Assembly: GCF_017565705.1 (NCBI RefSeq)
Contig: NZ_JAGDYL010000007.1
Coordinates: forward strand, 87,312 to 151,311
Direction: 5' to 3'
DNA: 64,000 nt
Origin: Leucobacter ruminantium
Lineage (GTDB): Bacteria; Actinomycetota; Actinomycetes; Actinomycetales; Microbacteriaceae
The notes below the pieces were generated by a model. The model was not told the DNA's origin and did not search any database. It saw nothing but the letters and a program-made list of their open reading frames with translations. Position 1 is the stretch's first letter. Each line of letters begins with the position of its first letter. The position numbers and the translations under genes were made by a program. Below are positions 8,225 to 15,998 of the stretch, piece after piece.

Positions 8225-8962
8225 ATGAGCATCCACTCCTTCCACCTGGCGCGCGTGCCGCGCCTCCGGGCGGTCGGCGCGCTCCTCAGAACCCCTGAGG
8301 CTCCCGGGCTGCGGGGCGTCGAAGTGCTCGCGGGCATGCGTCTGGGCTCGCCGGTGCTCTCGCCGCAGCGGATGCAGCTGCACCGTCTGGCCGCCTTCGC
8401 AGAGTGGGAGGACGAGGCGGCCCTCGAGTCGTTCCTGCGCGAGCACCCGCTCGGCAGGCGCCTCGAGGCGGGGTGGCACGTGCGGCTCGAGTTCCTGCGG
8501 CGATGGGGATCCGTGGCCGAGTTCGCCCATCTGCCCGAGGCCGCGGGGCGCACCCGCCCCGACGAGCCGGTCGTCGCCGTCACGCTCGCCCGCATGCGTC
8601 TGCCCGAGGTTCCGCGCTTCATCCGCTGGGGTCGCCCGGTCGAGCGGCAGGTGAGGGATCACCCCGAGACGACGCTCGCGCTCGCCGCGATGCGACCTCC
8701 GCGATCGGTCTCGACCTTCTCGGTGTGGACGAGCGCCCGCGCCATGACCGGCATGGTCTTCGGCCAAGGCGCTCCTGCCGGGGACGACGCGGACGGCTCG
8801 GGTGCGGGCCGGCGCCACGTCGAAGCGATGCGAGAGCGGGATCGCCGGGACTTCCACCGCGAGTTCACCACCCTGCGGTTCCGGCCGCTGTCCGAGCACG
8901 GCTCCTGGGAGGGGCGGTCCGGCTATACGGGGCTGGACTCGGCGGGTATCCCGGCGGCGTGA
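8225..8962 (+). CDS. Spheroidene monooxygenase-like (CrtA-like) protein
   Basis: 245-residue protein resembling the CrtA family. The recognisable part is the second half: TFSVWTSARAMTGMVFGQG (about residues 161-179), then HVEAMRERDRRDFHREF and FRPLSEHGSWEG. These match the pattern of heme-dependent dimeric ferredoxin-like barrels in which CrtA oxidises carotenoids. No carotenoid gene is nearby, so the substrate is open, and many actinobacterial homologues are orphan genes. The ATG is preceded by GAGGAG with four bases between. TACGTT at 8180-8185 could be its -10 box. Confidence 0.6.
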   Translation: MSIHSFHLARVPRLRAVGALLRTPEAPGLRGVEVLAGMRLGSPVLSPQRMQLHRLAAFAEWEDEAALESFLREHPLGRRLEAGWHVRLEFLRRWGSVAEFAHLPEAAGRTRPDEPVVAVTLARMRLPEVPRFIRWGRPVERQVRDHPETTLALAAMRPPRSVSTFSVWTSARAMTGMVFGQGAPAGDDADGSGAGRRHVEAMRERDRRDFHREFTTLRFRPLSEHGSWEGRSGYTGLDSAGIPAA

Positions 8963-9050
8963 GCCCGTCGAAGCCCGCGGAGACGGCGTGCAGCACATCG
9001 TGCTGACCGATCGCGGTTGGGAAGCGGCGCGATCGTTCCGCCGCGCGGGC

Positions 9051-9056
9051 GAGAAT
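9051..9056 (+). promoter_or_regulatory. -10 element of the SRPBCC gene (leaderless)
   Basis: GAGAAT is followed by six bases and the ATG at 9063. This is the same layout as at several other starts in the window. Confidence 0.35.
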
Positions 9057-9062
9057 GGAGCC

Positions 9063-9518
9063 ATGCCGACCCTGCGCCTCGAGACCCGTATCGCCGCTCC
9101 TGTCGAGCGGTGCTTCGCGCTGAGCCTCTCCATCGATGCCCACTCCGACTCGATGCGGGCCTCGGGCGAGCGCGCCGTCGCCGGTGTGACCTCCGGGGAG
9201 ATCGGTCCGGGCGAGTCGGTGACCTGGCTCGCCCGCCACTTCGGGATCCCGTTCCGCATGACCTCCCGGATCAGTGCGTACGAGCACCCGCTGCGCTTCG
9301 TCGACGAGCAGACGCGCGGCCCATTCGCGCGCTGGTGGCATGAGCACCGCTTCGTAGAGGAGGGCGGTGGGACGCTCATGATCGACAGGATCGAGTTCCG
9401 TGCACCGCTCGGGGTTCTCGGCCGAGTCGCCGAGCGGGTCGTGCTCACCCGGTACATGGAGCGGTTGATCTCGCAGCGCAATCTCTGGCTCAAGCGTCGG
9501 CTCGAGGAAGCCGGTTGA
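9063..9518 (+). CDS. SRPBCC-family (START/Bet v 1-like) ligand-binding protein
   Basis: 151-residue protein. It opens with the family's hallmark first strand and helix, LETRIAAPVERCFALSLSID (about residues 6-25). Later strands follow the helix-grip fold (SVTWLARHFGIPFRMTSRI; RWWHEHRFVEEGGGTLMIDRIEFRAPLG). The long C-terminal helix (RYMERLISQRNLWLKRRLEE) closes the pocket. Such proteins bind hydrophobic ligands or act as cyclases or aromatases; the ligand here is unknown. The ATG at 9063 is preferred because the family domain begins there and a GAGAAT element sits six bases upstream. Confidence 0.8.
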   Translation: MPTLRLETRIAAPVERCFALSLSIDAHSDSMRASGERAVAGVTSGEIGPGESVTWLARHFGIPFRMTSRISAYEHPLRFVDEQTRGPFARWWHEHRFVEEGGGTLMIDRIEFRAPLGVLGRVAERVVLTRYMERLISQRNLWLKRRLEEAG

Positions 9519-9612
9519 CGTTCCGAGCCGAGCACCGCGGAGCCGAATCCGGGAGGGGGTTCCGCGGCGGAGACCGCGGGAGCATACTGGGGGAGTCCCG
9601 CGCCTCGAAACC

Positions 9613-9651
9613 GACGAAGACGACGAGGACGACGAGGACGAAGAAGACGAA
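9613..9651. repeat. Imperfect GAC/GAA/GAG trinucleotide tract, 13 units
   Basis: Thirteen successive triplets of the form GAC, GAA or GAG lie directly before the ribosome-binding site (GGGAG) of the gene at 9663. The tract is in the presumed 5' untranslated region, not in a coding region. Confidence 0.8.
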
Positions 9652-9662
9652 GGGAGCCCATC

Positions 9663-10082
9663 ATGGCCCACTCACTCGCGACCTACATCGCACTCCCGGG
9701 CACGACGGCCGAAGCGATGGAGCACTGGCACGAGGTGTTCGGCGGGGAGCTGCAGATCATGCGCTACGGCGATGCTCCGCCCATGGAGGGCATGCCCTTC
9801 GAGCCCGACCCGAACGCGGTAGCCCATGCGACGCTCACCACGCCGGCGGGCGTCATCGCGGGCGGCGATGCCATGGAGGACGGCAACGACTACAACGTGC
9901 GCGGCAGTGCCTATTCGCTGCTCTACACCACCGACACCCCGGATGAGGCGCGCGGCTACATCGACAAGCTGCTCGCGGGCGGCGGCGAGATCGGCATGCC
10001 GTTCGAGCAGGCGCCCTGGGGCGGCTGGTACGGCCAGGCCTACGACCGCTTCGGCGTGATGTGGGCCTTCTCCTGCGAGTGA
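9663..10082 (+). CDS. VOC-family (PhnB/glyoxalase-like) protein
   Basis: 139-residue protein of the vicinal-oxygen-chelate superfamily, PhnB-like subgroup. The first module is TYIALPGTTAEAMEHWHEVFGGELQIMRYGD (about residues 7-37). The second ends in the typical APWGGWYGQAYDRFGVMWAFSCE (to residue 139). The family includes glyoxalases, dioxygenases and binding proteins, and PhnB-like members often have no known substrate. It has its own ribosome-binding site (GGGAG) behind a trinucleotide repeat. Independent single gene; role not assignable. Confidence 0.85.
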   Translation: MAHSLATYIALPGTTAEAMEHWHEVFGGELQIMRYGDAPPMEGMPFEPDPNAVAHATLTTPAGVIAGGDAMEDGNDYNVRGSAYSLLYTTDTPDEARGYIDKLLAGGGEIGMPFEQAPWGGWYGQAYDRFGVMWAFSCE

Positions 10083-10191
10083 CCGGTCCGGTCCGTCGGC
10101 GATCCCTGTCGGCGTGGCTCGTCAGGGGTCCCGGCCGCTTCGCGAGGGATCCCCTCCGGCCGCGGTGCGAGAAGGATCTTCGGCGGGCGGG

Positions 10192-10197
10192 TAGCGT
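10192..10197 (+). promoter_or_regulatory. -10 element of the alpha/beta hydrolase gene
   Basis: TAGCGT is followed by six bases (GGAGGC) and the GTG at 10204. The GGAGG is only one base from the start, so a leaderless transcript is more likely than use of that site. Confidence 0.4.
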
Positions 10198-10203
10198 GGA
10201 GGC

Positions 10204-11013
10204 GTGAACGCTCAGATCTCGCGCCCCATCCACTCGGCCGTCGTCGGAGACGACTCCGGGCACCGCGTCGTGTTCCTGCACGGCCTCTTCGGCCGGGGCA
10301 AGAACTTCACGACGATCGCATCCGGGCTGCGGCCCGAGCTGCAGAGCCTGCTCGTCGACCTCCCGAATCACGGGCAGTCGGGATGGACCGAGAGCTTCGA
10401 CTACGCGGAGATGGCCGATCTCGTCGCCGCCCACCTCCGCGCGGGCTTCGCCGCGGAGGGGCCGGTCGACGTGGTCGGGCACTCCATGGGCGGCAAGGTC
10501 GCGATGATCCTGGCGCTGCGGCACCCCGACCTCGTGCGCCGCCTGGTGGTCGTCGACATCGCTCCGGTCGCGCGCACCTCCTCGGGGACCGACTTCCGGC
10601 ATCTGCTGGGAGCGCTCGCGGCGCTCGACCTCGGATCCCTCGAGAAGCGCACCGACGCCGCCGAGGCGCTGCGCGGCCCGATCCCGAACGGCACGGTGCG
10701 AGGATTCCTGCTGCAGAACCTCAAGCGCGAGGGCGACGGCTTCCGCTGGGAGCCGAACCTGGGCCTGCTCCGCTCCGAGCTCGACACGATCATGGATTTC
10801 CCCGATCAGGGGGATCGCACCTTCCCCGGACCCGTGCTGTGGATCGACGGCGAGCGATCGGACTACGTCACGGACGCCGACGAATCGGCCATGCGGCGGC
10901 TCTTCCCGCGCACGAGGCGGACGACCGTCCGCGGCGCGGGCCACTGGGTGCACGCCGAGGCGCCCGATGTCGTCGTGGCCGCGCTGCGCGCCTTCCTCCT
11001 CGCGGGCGGCTGA
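10204..11013 (+). CDS. Alpha/beta-fold hydrolase
   Basis: 269-residue serine hydrolase. The oxyanion-hole region VVFLHGLFGRGKNF (about residues 21-34) and the nucleophile elbow GHSMGG (about 95-100) are clear. The acid and His follow in the C-terminal third (WIDGERSDYV; RGAGHWVHAEAPDVV with the catalytic His near 248). The pattern is closest to the esterase YbfF type. Substrate unknown. It sits immediately upstream of the str operon promoter, where many actinobacteria have rpoC instead. Confidence 0.85.
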   Translation: MNAQISRPIHSAVVGDDSGHRVVFLHGLFGRGKNFTTIASGLRPELQSLLVDLPNHGQSGWTESFDYAEMADLVAAHLRAGFAAEGPVDVVGHSMGGKVAMILALRHPDLVRRLVVVDIAPVARTSSGTDFRHLLGALAALDLGSLEKRTDAAEALRGPIPNGTVRGFLLQNLKREGDGFRWEPNLGLLRSELDTIMDFPDQGDRTFPGPVLWIDGERSDYVTDADESAMRRLFPRTRRTTVRGAGHWVHAEAPDVVVAALRAFLLAGG

Positions 11014-11041
11014 TCCGACGGTGGCGAGGGATCCCCATCCC

Positions 11042-11070
11042 TTGCAGAACACCGCGCCAGCGCGTAGTGT
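11042..11070 (+). promoter_or_regulatory. Promoter of the str operon
   Basis: TTGCAG (11042-11047), 17 bases, TAGTGT (11065-11070). This is the only good -35/-10 pair between the hydrolase gene and rpsL. It predicts a start near 11077 and a leader of about 220 bases. Confidence 0.65.
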
Positions 11071-11096
11071 AGTTTCTCGGTGTGCTCCACTGCATT

Positions 11097-11116
11097 GAAC
11101 CGTGCCCGCACGGTTC
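11097..11116 (+). promoter_or_regulatory. Leader hairpin of the str operon
   Basis: GAACCGTGC and its exact complement GCACGGTTC are separated by two bases, about 20 bases after the predicted transcription start. A second longer-range pairing (GGGGGTG at 11122-11128 with CACCCCC at 11159-11165) follows. This may be a leader control structure; no T-run follows the first hairpin. Confidence 0.4.
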
Positions 11117-11297
11117 GAGGCGGGGGTGCGCATCAGGGTCCCTCGCTCACCGAGCTGACACCCCCACGGCATAGCTGCACTCGGCTCCCTCGGCCGTCCA
11201 GGCGGAGGGCGCAGCAGCTCAGCGCCCGCGCAAGCGGTCGTACATGCTTGCCCATCGAAGCATTCCTGTCACCGTGCAGGAACAACTAGGAGAATCA

Positions 11298-11669
11298 GTG
11301 CCTACTATTCAGCAGCTGGTTCGCAAGGGCCGGACGCCGAAGGTCTCCAAGACCAAGGCTCCCGCCCTGAAGGCGAACCCCCAGCAGCGCGGCGTGTGCA
11401 CCCGTGTGTACACCACCACCCCGAAGAAGCCGAACTCGGCGATGCGCAAGGTCGCACGTGTGAAGCTCTCGAACGGTACCGAGGTCACGGCCTACATCCC
11501 CGGTGAGGGCCACAACCTGCAGGAGCACTCGATGGTGCTCGTGCGCGGCGGTCGTGTGAAGGATCTGCCCGGTGTCCGCTACAAGATCGTGCGCGGCGCG
11601 CTCGACACGCAGGCGGTCAAGGATCGTCAGCAGGCCCGCAGCCGCTACGGCGCGAAGAAGGTGAAGTAA
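11298..11669 (+). CDS. rpsL: 30S ribosomal protein S12
   Basis: 123 residues, full length. The protein lies at the decoding centre and controls accuracy. Conserved TPKKPNSA and [11 protein letters not shown] are intact, including the lysines whose loss gives streptomycin resistance, so a drug-sensitive form is predicted. The GTG at 11298 is chosen because the conserved [11 protein letters not shown] begins there and AGGAGA lies upstream; a longer in-frame start exists but is not supported. The stop overlaps the rpsG start by one base. rpoB/rpoC are not upstream as in many actinobacteria. Confidence 0.98.
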   Translation: MPTIQQLVRKGRTPKVSKTKAPALKANPQQRGVCTRVYTTTPKKPNSAMRKVARVKLSNGTEVTAYIPGEGHNLQEHSMVLVRGGRVKDLPGVRYKIVRGALDTQAVKDRQQARSRYGAKKVK

Positions 11670-12139
11670 TGCCCCGTAAAGGTCCCGCTCCCAAGCGCCC
11701 CGTCGTCGCCGATCCGGTCTACGGTTCGCCCGTCGTCAGCCAGCTCGTCAACAAGATCCTGCTCGACGGCAAGAAGGGTCTCGCCGAGCGCATCGTCTAC
11801 GGTGCCCTCGAGACCGTCGCCGAGAAGTCCGGCCAGGATGCCGTGACGGTCCTCAAGAAGGCGCTCGACAACGTGCGCCCCACCCTCGAGGTCCGTTCGC
11901 GTCGCGTCGGCGGCAGCACTTACCAGGTGCCCGTCGAGGTGAAGCCGCACCGCGCGAACACGCTCGCGCTGCGCTGGCTGACCAGCTACGCGAAGGCCCG
12001 TCGCGAGAACACGATGACCGAGCGTCTCACCAACGAGATCCTCGACGCGTCCAACGGCCTCGGCGCCGCTGTGAAGCGCCGTGAGGACACTCACAAGATG
12101 GCCGAGTCGAACCGCGCGTTCGCTCACTACCGCTGGTAG
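11669..12139 (+). CDS. rpsG: 30S ribosomal protein S7
   Basis: 156 residues, the usual length. It nucleates assembly of the 30S head and contacts tRNA at the E site. Characteristic [10 protein letters not shown] start, [21 protein letters not shown] and ALRWL segments are present. The ATG overlaps the rpsL TAA (TAATG), so the two are translationally coupled. The gap to fusA contains an inverted repeat. Confidence 0.98.
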   Translation: MPRKGPAPKRPVVADPVYGSPVVSQLVNKILLDGKKGLAERIVYGALETVAEKSGQDAVTVLKKALDNVRPTLEVRSRRVGGSTYQVPVEVKPHRANTLALRWLTSYAKARRENTMTERLTNEILDASNGLGAAVKRREDTHKMAESNRAFAHYRW

Positions 12140-12148
12140 TCATCCGCG

Positions 12149-12236
12149 CATCGAGCTTGCCGCCGATCATCGAGCCCGTCGAGATGCGAGGCGATAGCCC
12201 CGGTCTCGACAGGCTCGACCGGCGGCAGGCTCGATG
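12149..12236. repeat. Inverted repeat between rpsG and fusA
   Basis: CATCGAGCTTGCCGCC (12149-12164) pairs with GGCGGCAGGCTCGATG (12221-12236), with 15 of 16 Watson-Crick pairs and one G-T. Inside lie further CGAGCCCGTCGAGA-like and TCTCGACAGGCTCGA-like arms. A related structure follows fusA at 14431-14480. Possible attenuator, processing site or dispersed repeat. Confidence 0.6.
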
Positions 12237-12295
12237 AACGATCGGGCGCACCCGATCCCACACACACTTTCATCCCCACCCCGGAGGAGACCCCT

Positions 12296-14416
12296 GTGGC
12301 ACAAGACGTGCTCACCGACCTGAGCAAGGTCCGCAACATCGGCATCATGGCGCACATCGATGCCGGCAAGACCACCACGACCGAGCGCATCCTGTTCTAC
12401 ACGGGTGTCAACCACAAGCTGGGCGAGACCCACGACGGCGCTTCGACCACCGACTGGATGGAGCAGGAGAAGGAGCGCGGCATCACGATCACGTCTGCCG
12501 CCGTGACCTGCTTCTGGAACAAGAACCAGATCAACATCATCGACACGCCGGGTCACGTCGACTTCACCGTCGAGGTGGAGCGTTCGCTCCGCGTGCTCGA
12601 CGGCGCCGTCGCCGTGTTCGACGGCAAGGAGGGCGTCGAGCCCCAGTCCGAGACCGTGTGGCGCCAGGCCGACAAGTACGGCGTGCCGCGCATCTGCTTC
12701 GTCAACAAGATGGACAAGATGGGCGCCGACTTCTACTTCACGGTCGACACCATCATCAACCGCCTCGGCGCCAAGCCGCTCGTGATGCAGCTCCCGATCG
12801 GTTCGGAGAGCGACTTCATCGGCGTCGTCGATCTGCTCTCGATGAAGGCGTTCGTCTGGGAGGGCGACGCCAAGGGCGATGTGACCCTCGGCGCGAACTA
12901 CGAGACGCAGGAGATCCCCGCCGACCTTCAGGCCAAGGCCGAGGAGTACCGCGCGCAGCTCGTCGAGACCGTCGCCGAGACCGACGACGCGCTGCTGGAG
13001 AAGTTCTTCGGCGGCGAGGAGCTGTCGATCGACGAGCTCAAGGCCGGCATCCGCAAGCTCGTCGTGAACAACGAGATCTACCCCGTGTACTGCGGCTCGG
13101 CGTTCAAGAACCGCGGCATCCAGCCGATGCTCGACGCGGTCGTCGACTTCCTGCCGAACCCGCTCGACATCGGATCGATCGAGGCGCACGACCCGCGCGA
13201 CGAGTCGATCGTCATCGAGCGCAAGCCCTCGGCCGACGAGCCCTTCTCGGCGCTCGCGTTCAAGGTGGCGGTGCACCCGTTCTTCGGTCGCCTCACCTAC
13301 GTGCGCGTCTACTCGGGTCAGCTCGACTCGGGCGCCCAGGTCATCAACTCGACCAAGGGCAAGAAGGAGCGCATCGGCAAGATCTTCCAGATGCACGCCA
13401 ACAAGGAGATGCCGGTCGAGAACCTGACCGCCGGCAACATCTACGCGGTGATCGGACTCAAGGACACCACCACCGGTGACACCCTCTGCGATCCGAACAA
13501 CCAGGTCGTGCTCGAGTCGATGACCTTCCCCGAGCCCGTGATCGAGGTGGCCATCGAGCCGAAGACCAAGGGCGACCAGGAGAAGCTGTCGACCGCGATC
13601 CAGAAGCTCGCCGAGGAGGATCCCACCTTCCGCGTGAGCCTGAACGCCGAGACCGGCCAGACCGTCATCGCCGGTATGGGCGAGCTGCACCTCGACATCC
13701 TCGTCGACCGCATGAAGCGCGAGTTCAAGGTCGAGGCCAACGTGGGCAAGCCCCAGGTGGCTTACCGCGAGACGATCCGCCGTCCGGTCGAGAAGTACGA
13801 CTACACCCACAAGAAGCAGACCGGTGGCTCCGGTCAGTTCGCGAAGGTGCAGATCGCGCTGGCTCCCCTCGACACCGAAGAGGGCAGCGACAAGATCTAC
13901 GAGTTCGAGGACAAGGTCACGGGCGGCCGCGTGCCGCGCGAGTACATCCCCTCGGTCGACGCCGGCATCCAGGACGCGATGCAGTACGGCATTCTCGCCG
14001 GCTTCCCCGTGGTCAACGTCAAGGCGACCCTGCTCGACGGCCAGTACCACGACGTCGACTCGTCGGAGATGGCGTTCAAGATCGCCGGTTCGATGGCCTT
14101 CAAGGAGGCCGCGCGCATGGCTCAGCCCGTGCTGCTCGAGCCGATGATGGCCGTCGAGGTCCGCACCCCCGAGGAGTACATGGGCGACGTCATCGGCGAC
14201 CTGAACTCCCGTCGCGGTCAGATCCAGGCGATGGAGGATGCGAGCGGCGTCAAGGTCGTTCGCGCCCTGGTTCCGCTCTCCGAGATGTTCGGGTACATCG
14301 GCGACCTGCGGTCGAAGACCAGCGGCCGCGCCGTGTTCTCGATGACCTTCGACTCCTACGCAGAGGTGCCGAAGGCCGTGGCCGATGAGATCGTTCAGAA
14401 GGCCAAGGGCGAGTAA
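12296..14416 (+). CDS. fusA: Elongation factor G
   Basis: 706 residues, full length. This GTPase moves tRNA and mRNA through the ribosome after peptide bond formation. G1 [13 protein letters not shown] (about residues 18-30), G3 DTPGHVDF (near 83) and G4 NKMDKMGAD (near 137) are intact. Domains II to V follow to [12 protein letters not shown]. The GTG start is preceded by GGAGGAGA. It belongs to the str operon but is separated from rpsG by 156 bases with an inverted repeat, and is followed by another. Confidence 0.98.
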   Translation: MAQDVLTDLSKVRNIGIMAHIDAGKTTTTERILFYTGVNHKLGETHDGASTTDWMEQEKERGITITSAAVTCFWNKNQINIIDTPGHVDFTVEVERSLRVLDGAVAVFDGKEGVEPQSETVWRQADKYGVPRICFVNKMDKMGADFYFTVDTIINRLGAKPLVMQLPIGSESDFIGVVDLLSMKAFVWEGDAKGDVTLGANYETQEIPADLQAKAEEYRAQLVETVAETDDALLEKFFGGEELSIDELKAGIRKLVVNNEIYPVYCGSAFKNRGIQPMLDAVVDFLPNPLDIGSIEAHDPRDESIVIERKPSADEPFSALAFKVAVHPFFGRLTYVRVYSGQLDSGAQVINSTKGKKERIGKIFQMHANKEMPVENLTAGNIYAVIGLKDTTTGDTLCDPNNQVVLESMTFPEPVIEVAIEPKTKGDQEKLSTAIQKLAEEDPTFRVSLNAETGQTVIAGMGELHLDILVDRMKREFKVEANVGKPQVAYRETIRRPVEKYDYTHKKQTGGSGQFAKVQIALAPLDTEEGSDKIYEFEDKVTGGRVPREYIPSVDAGIQDAMQYGILAGFPVVNVKATLLDGQYHDVDSSEMAFKIAGSMAFKEAARMAQPVLLEPMMAVEVRTPEEYMGDVIGDLNSRRGQIQAMEDASGVKVVRALVPLSEMFGYIGDLRSKTSGRAVFSMTFDSYAEVPKAVADEIVQKAKGE

Positions 14417-14430
14417 CACCGCTCCGATGA

Positions 14431-14480
14431 TCGGGCCCGTCGAGATCGAGGGAGGGATCCCGACGTCTCGACGAGCCCGA
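14431..14480 (+). terminator. Stem-loop after fusA
   Basis: TCGGGCCCGTCGAGA (14431-14445) pairs with TCTCGACGAGCCCGA (14466-14480), with one mismatch in 15 and a 20-base loop holding GAGGGATC. There is no T-run, so it may act as a weak terminator or a processing site that sets fusA and tuf levels apart. Confidence 0.5.
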
Positions 14481-14638
14481 TGACCGGCGCCGCGCTCCGA
14501 TGAGAGCGCGGCGCCCAAAACCCGCTCAGGTCGCGATCGCAGGCCGGAGCTTGTAACATTGTTCAGTACCCCCGTGCTCGTGCCCCTTCGAAACCGTCGG
14601 AGGGGAGCGGGTGCAACGACGTCCTGAGGAGGACCATA

Positions 14639-15832
14639 GTGGCGAAGGCCAAGTTCGAGCGGACCAAGCCGCACGTAAACATCGGAACGATCGGTCACGT
14701 CGACCACGGTAAGACCACCCTTACCGCGGCGATCTCGAAGACGCTCGCCGACAAGTTCCCGTCTGACGTCAACGTCAAGCGCGACTTCGACACGATCGAC
14801 TCGGCTCCCGAGGAGCGCCAGCGCGGCATCACCATCAACATCTCGCACGTCGAGTACGAGACCGAGAAGCGCCACTACGCGCACGTCGATGCCCCGGGTC
14901 ACGCCGATTACATCAAGAACATGATCACCGGTGCCGCTCAGATGGACGGCGCGATCCTCGTGGTCGCGGCGACCGACGGCATGATGGCCCAGACCAAGGA
15001 GCACATCCTGCTCGCCAAGCAGGTCGGCGTTCCCTACCTGCTCGTCGCCCTCAACAAGAGCGACATGGTCGACGACGAGGAGATCCTCGAGCTCGTCGAG
15101 ATGGAGGTCCGCGAGGAGCTCTCCAAGCAGGGCTACCCGGGCGACGACGTCCCCGTGGTCCGCGTGTCGGGCTACGAGGCGCTGCAGGGCAACGAGAAGT
15201 GGGTCAACTCCATCCTCGAGCTCATGGAGGCCGTCGACGAGAACATCCCCGACCCCGTGCGTGACAAGGACAAGCCGTTCCTCATGCCCGTCGAGGACGT
15301 CTTCACGATCACCGGTCGTGGCACCGTCGTCACCGGCCGCGCCGAGCGCGGCACGCTGAAGATCAACTCCGAGGTCGAGATCGTGGGCCTGCGTCCGACG
15401 CAGAAGACCACCGTCACCGGCATCGAGATGTTCCACAAGCAGCTCGACGAGGCGTGGGCCGGCGAGAACTGCGGCCTCCTCCTCCGCGGCACCAAGCGCG
15501 AGGACGTGGAGCGCGGCCAGGTCGTGGTCGCCCCGGGTTCGATCACCCCGCACACCAAGTTCGAGGGCACCGCCTACATCCTCAAGAAGGACGAGGGCGG
15601 TCGCCACAACCCGTTCGAGACGAACTACCGTCCGCAGTTCTACTTCCGTACGACTGACGTGACCGGCGTCATCACCCTGCCCGAGGACAAGCCGATGGTT
15701 ATGCCCGGCGACACCACCGACATGACCGTTGAGCTGATCCAGCCCATCGCCATGGAGGAGGGCCTCGGCTTCGCGATCCGTGAGGGCGGCCGCACCGTCG
15801 GCGCCGGCACGGTGACCAAGGTCATCGCCTAA
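14639..15832 (+). CDS. tuf: Elongation factor Tu
   Basis: 397 residues, full length. This GTPase brings aminoacyl-tRNA to the ribosome. [10 protein letters not shown] (about residues 19-28), DAPGHADY (about 81-88) and NKSDMVDD (about 136-143) are present. The domain II and III segments ([29 protein letters not shown]) are typical. The GTG start has GAGGAGG just upstream. A 222-base gap from fusA and a strong terminator after the stop suggest tuf can be transcribed alone. Only one tuf copy is in the window. Confidence 0.98.
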   Translation: MAKAKFERTKPHVNIGTIGHVDHGKTTLTAAISKTLADKFPSDVNVKRDFDTIDSAPEERQRGITINISHVEYETEKRHYAHVDAPGHADYIKNMITGAAQMDGAILVVAATDGMMAQTKEHILLAKQVGVPYLLVALNKSDMVDDEEILELVEMEVREELSKQGYPGDDVPVVRVSGYEALQGNEKWVNSILELMEAVDENIPDPVRDKDKPFLMPVEDVFTITGRGTVVTGRAERGTLKINSEVEIVGLRPTQKTTVTGIEMFHKQLDEAWAGENCGLLLRGTKREDVERGQVVVAPGSITPHTKFEGTAYILKKDEGGRHNPFETNYRPQFYFRTTDVTGVITLPEDKPMVMPGDTTDMTVELIQPIAMEEGLGFAIREGGRTVGAGTVTKVIA

Positions 15833-15849
15833 GTCTCGCCTGCGAGCTG

Positions 15850-15883
15850 AAGAACCCCCGGGGCACCCGCCCCGGGGGTTCTT
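15850..15883 (+). terminator. Terminator after tuf
   Basis: A perfect 15-bp stem: AAGAACCCCCGGGGC (15850-15864) and GCCCCGGGGGTTCTT (15869-15883), with a four-base loop. This marks the end of the str operon. Confidence 0.85.
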
Positions 15884-15998
15884 CGCGTCTGCGGGGATCC
15901 GCGGCTCACCCCGTCGCTCGGCGAGGGATCGGGCGGCGGGCGGTATCCTCGATGGGTACGGGTTCGCCGACCGCGGCCCGAGAACGAATGGAGGGCGA

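Noticed and set aside
6395..9664. 1089-codon minus-strand open frame across the ABC-F and CrtA-like genes
   Set aside because: Antisense shadow; composition is Arg/Pro/Glu-rich and the plus strand has recognised motifs throughout.
9515..9946. Open frame with a Lys/Thr/Arg repeat before and across the VOC gene
   Set aside because: It is another reading frame of the trinucleotide tract and the VOC gene.
14551..14575. tuf promoter around TAACAT at 14554-14559
   Set aside because: No convincing -35 box at 16-18 bases; too weak to list as a feature.
12167..15607. 1146-codon minus-strand open frame across fusA and tuf
   Set aside because: It is the antisense shadow of two highly conserved genes in GC-rich DNA; its translation is low-complexity His/Asp/Leu/Val and matches no family.
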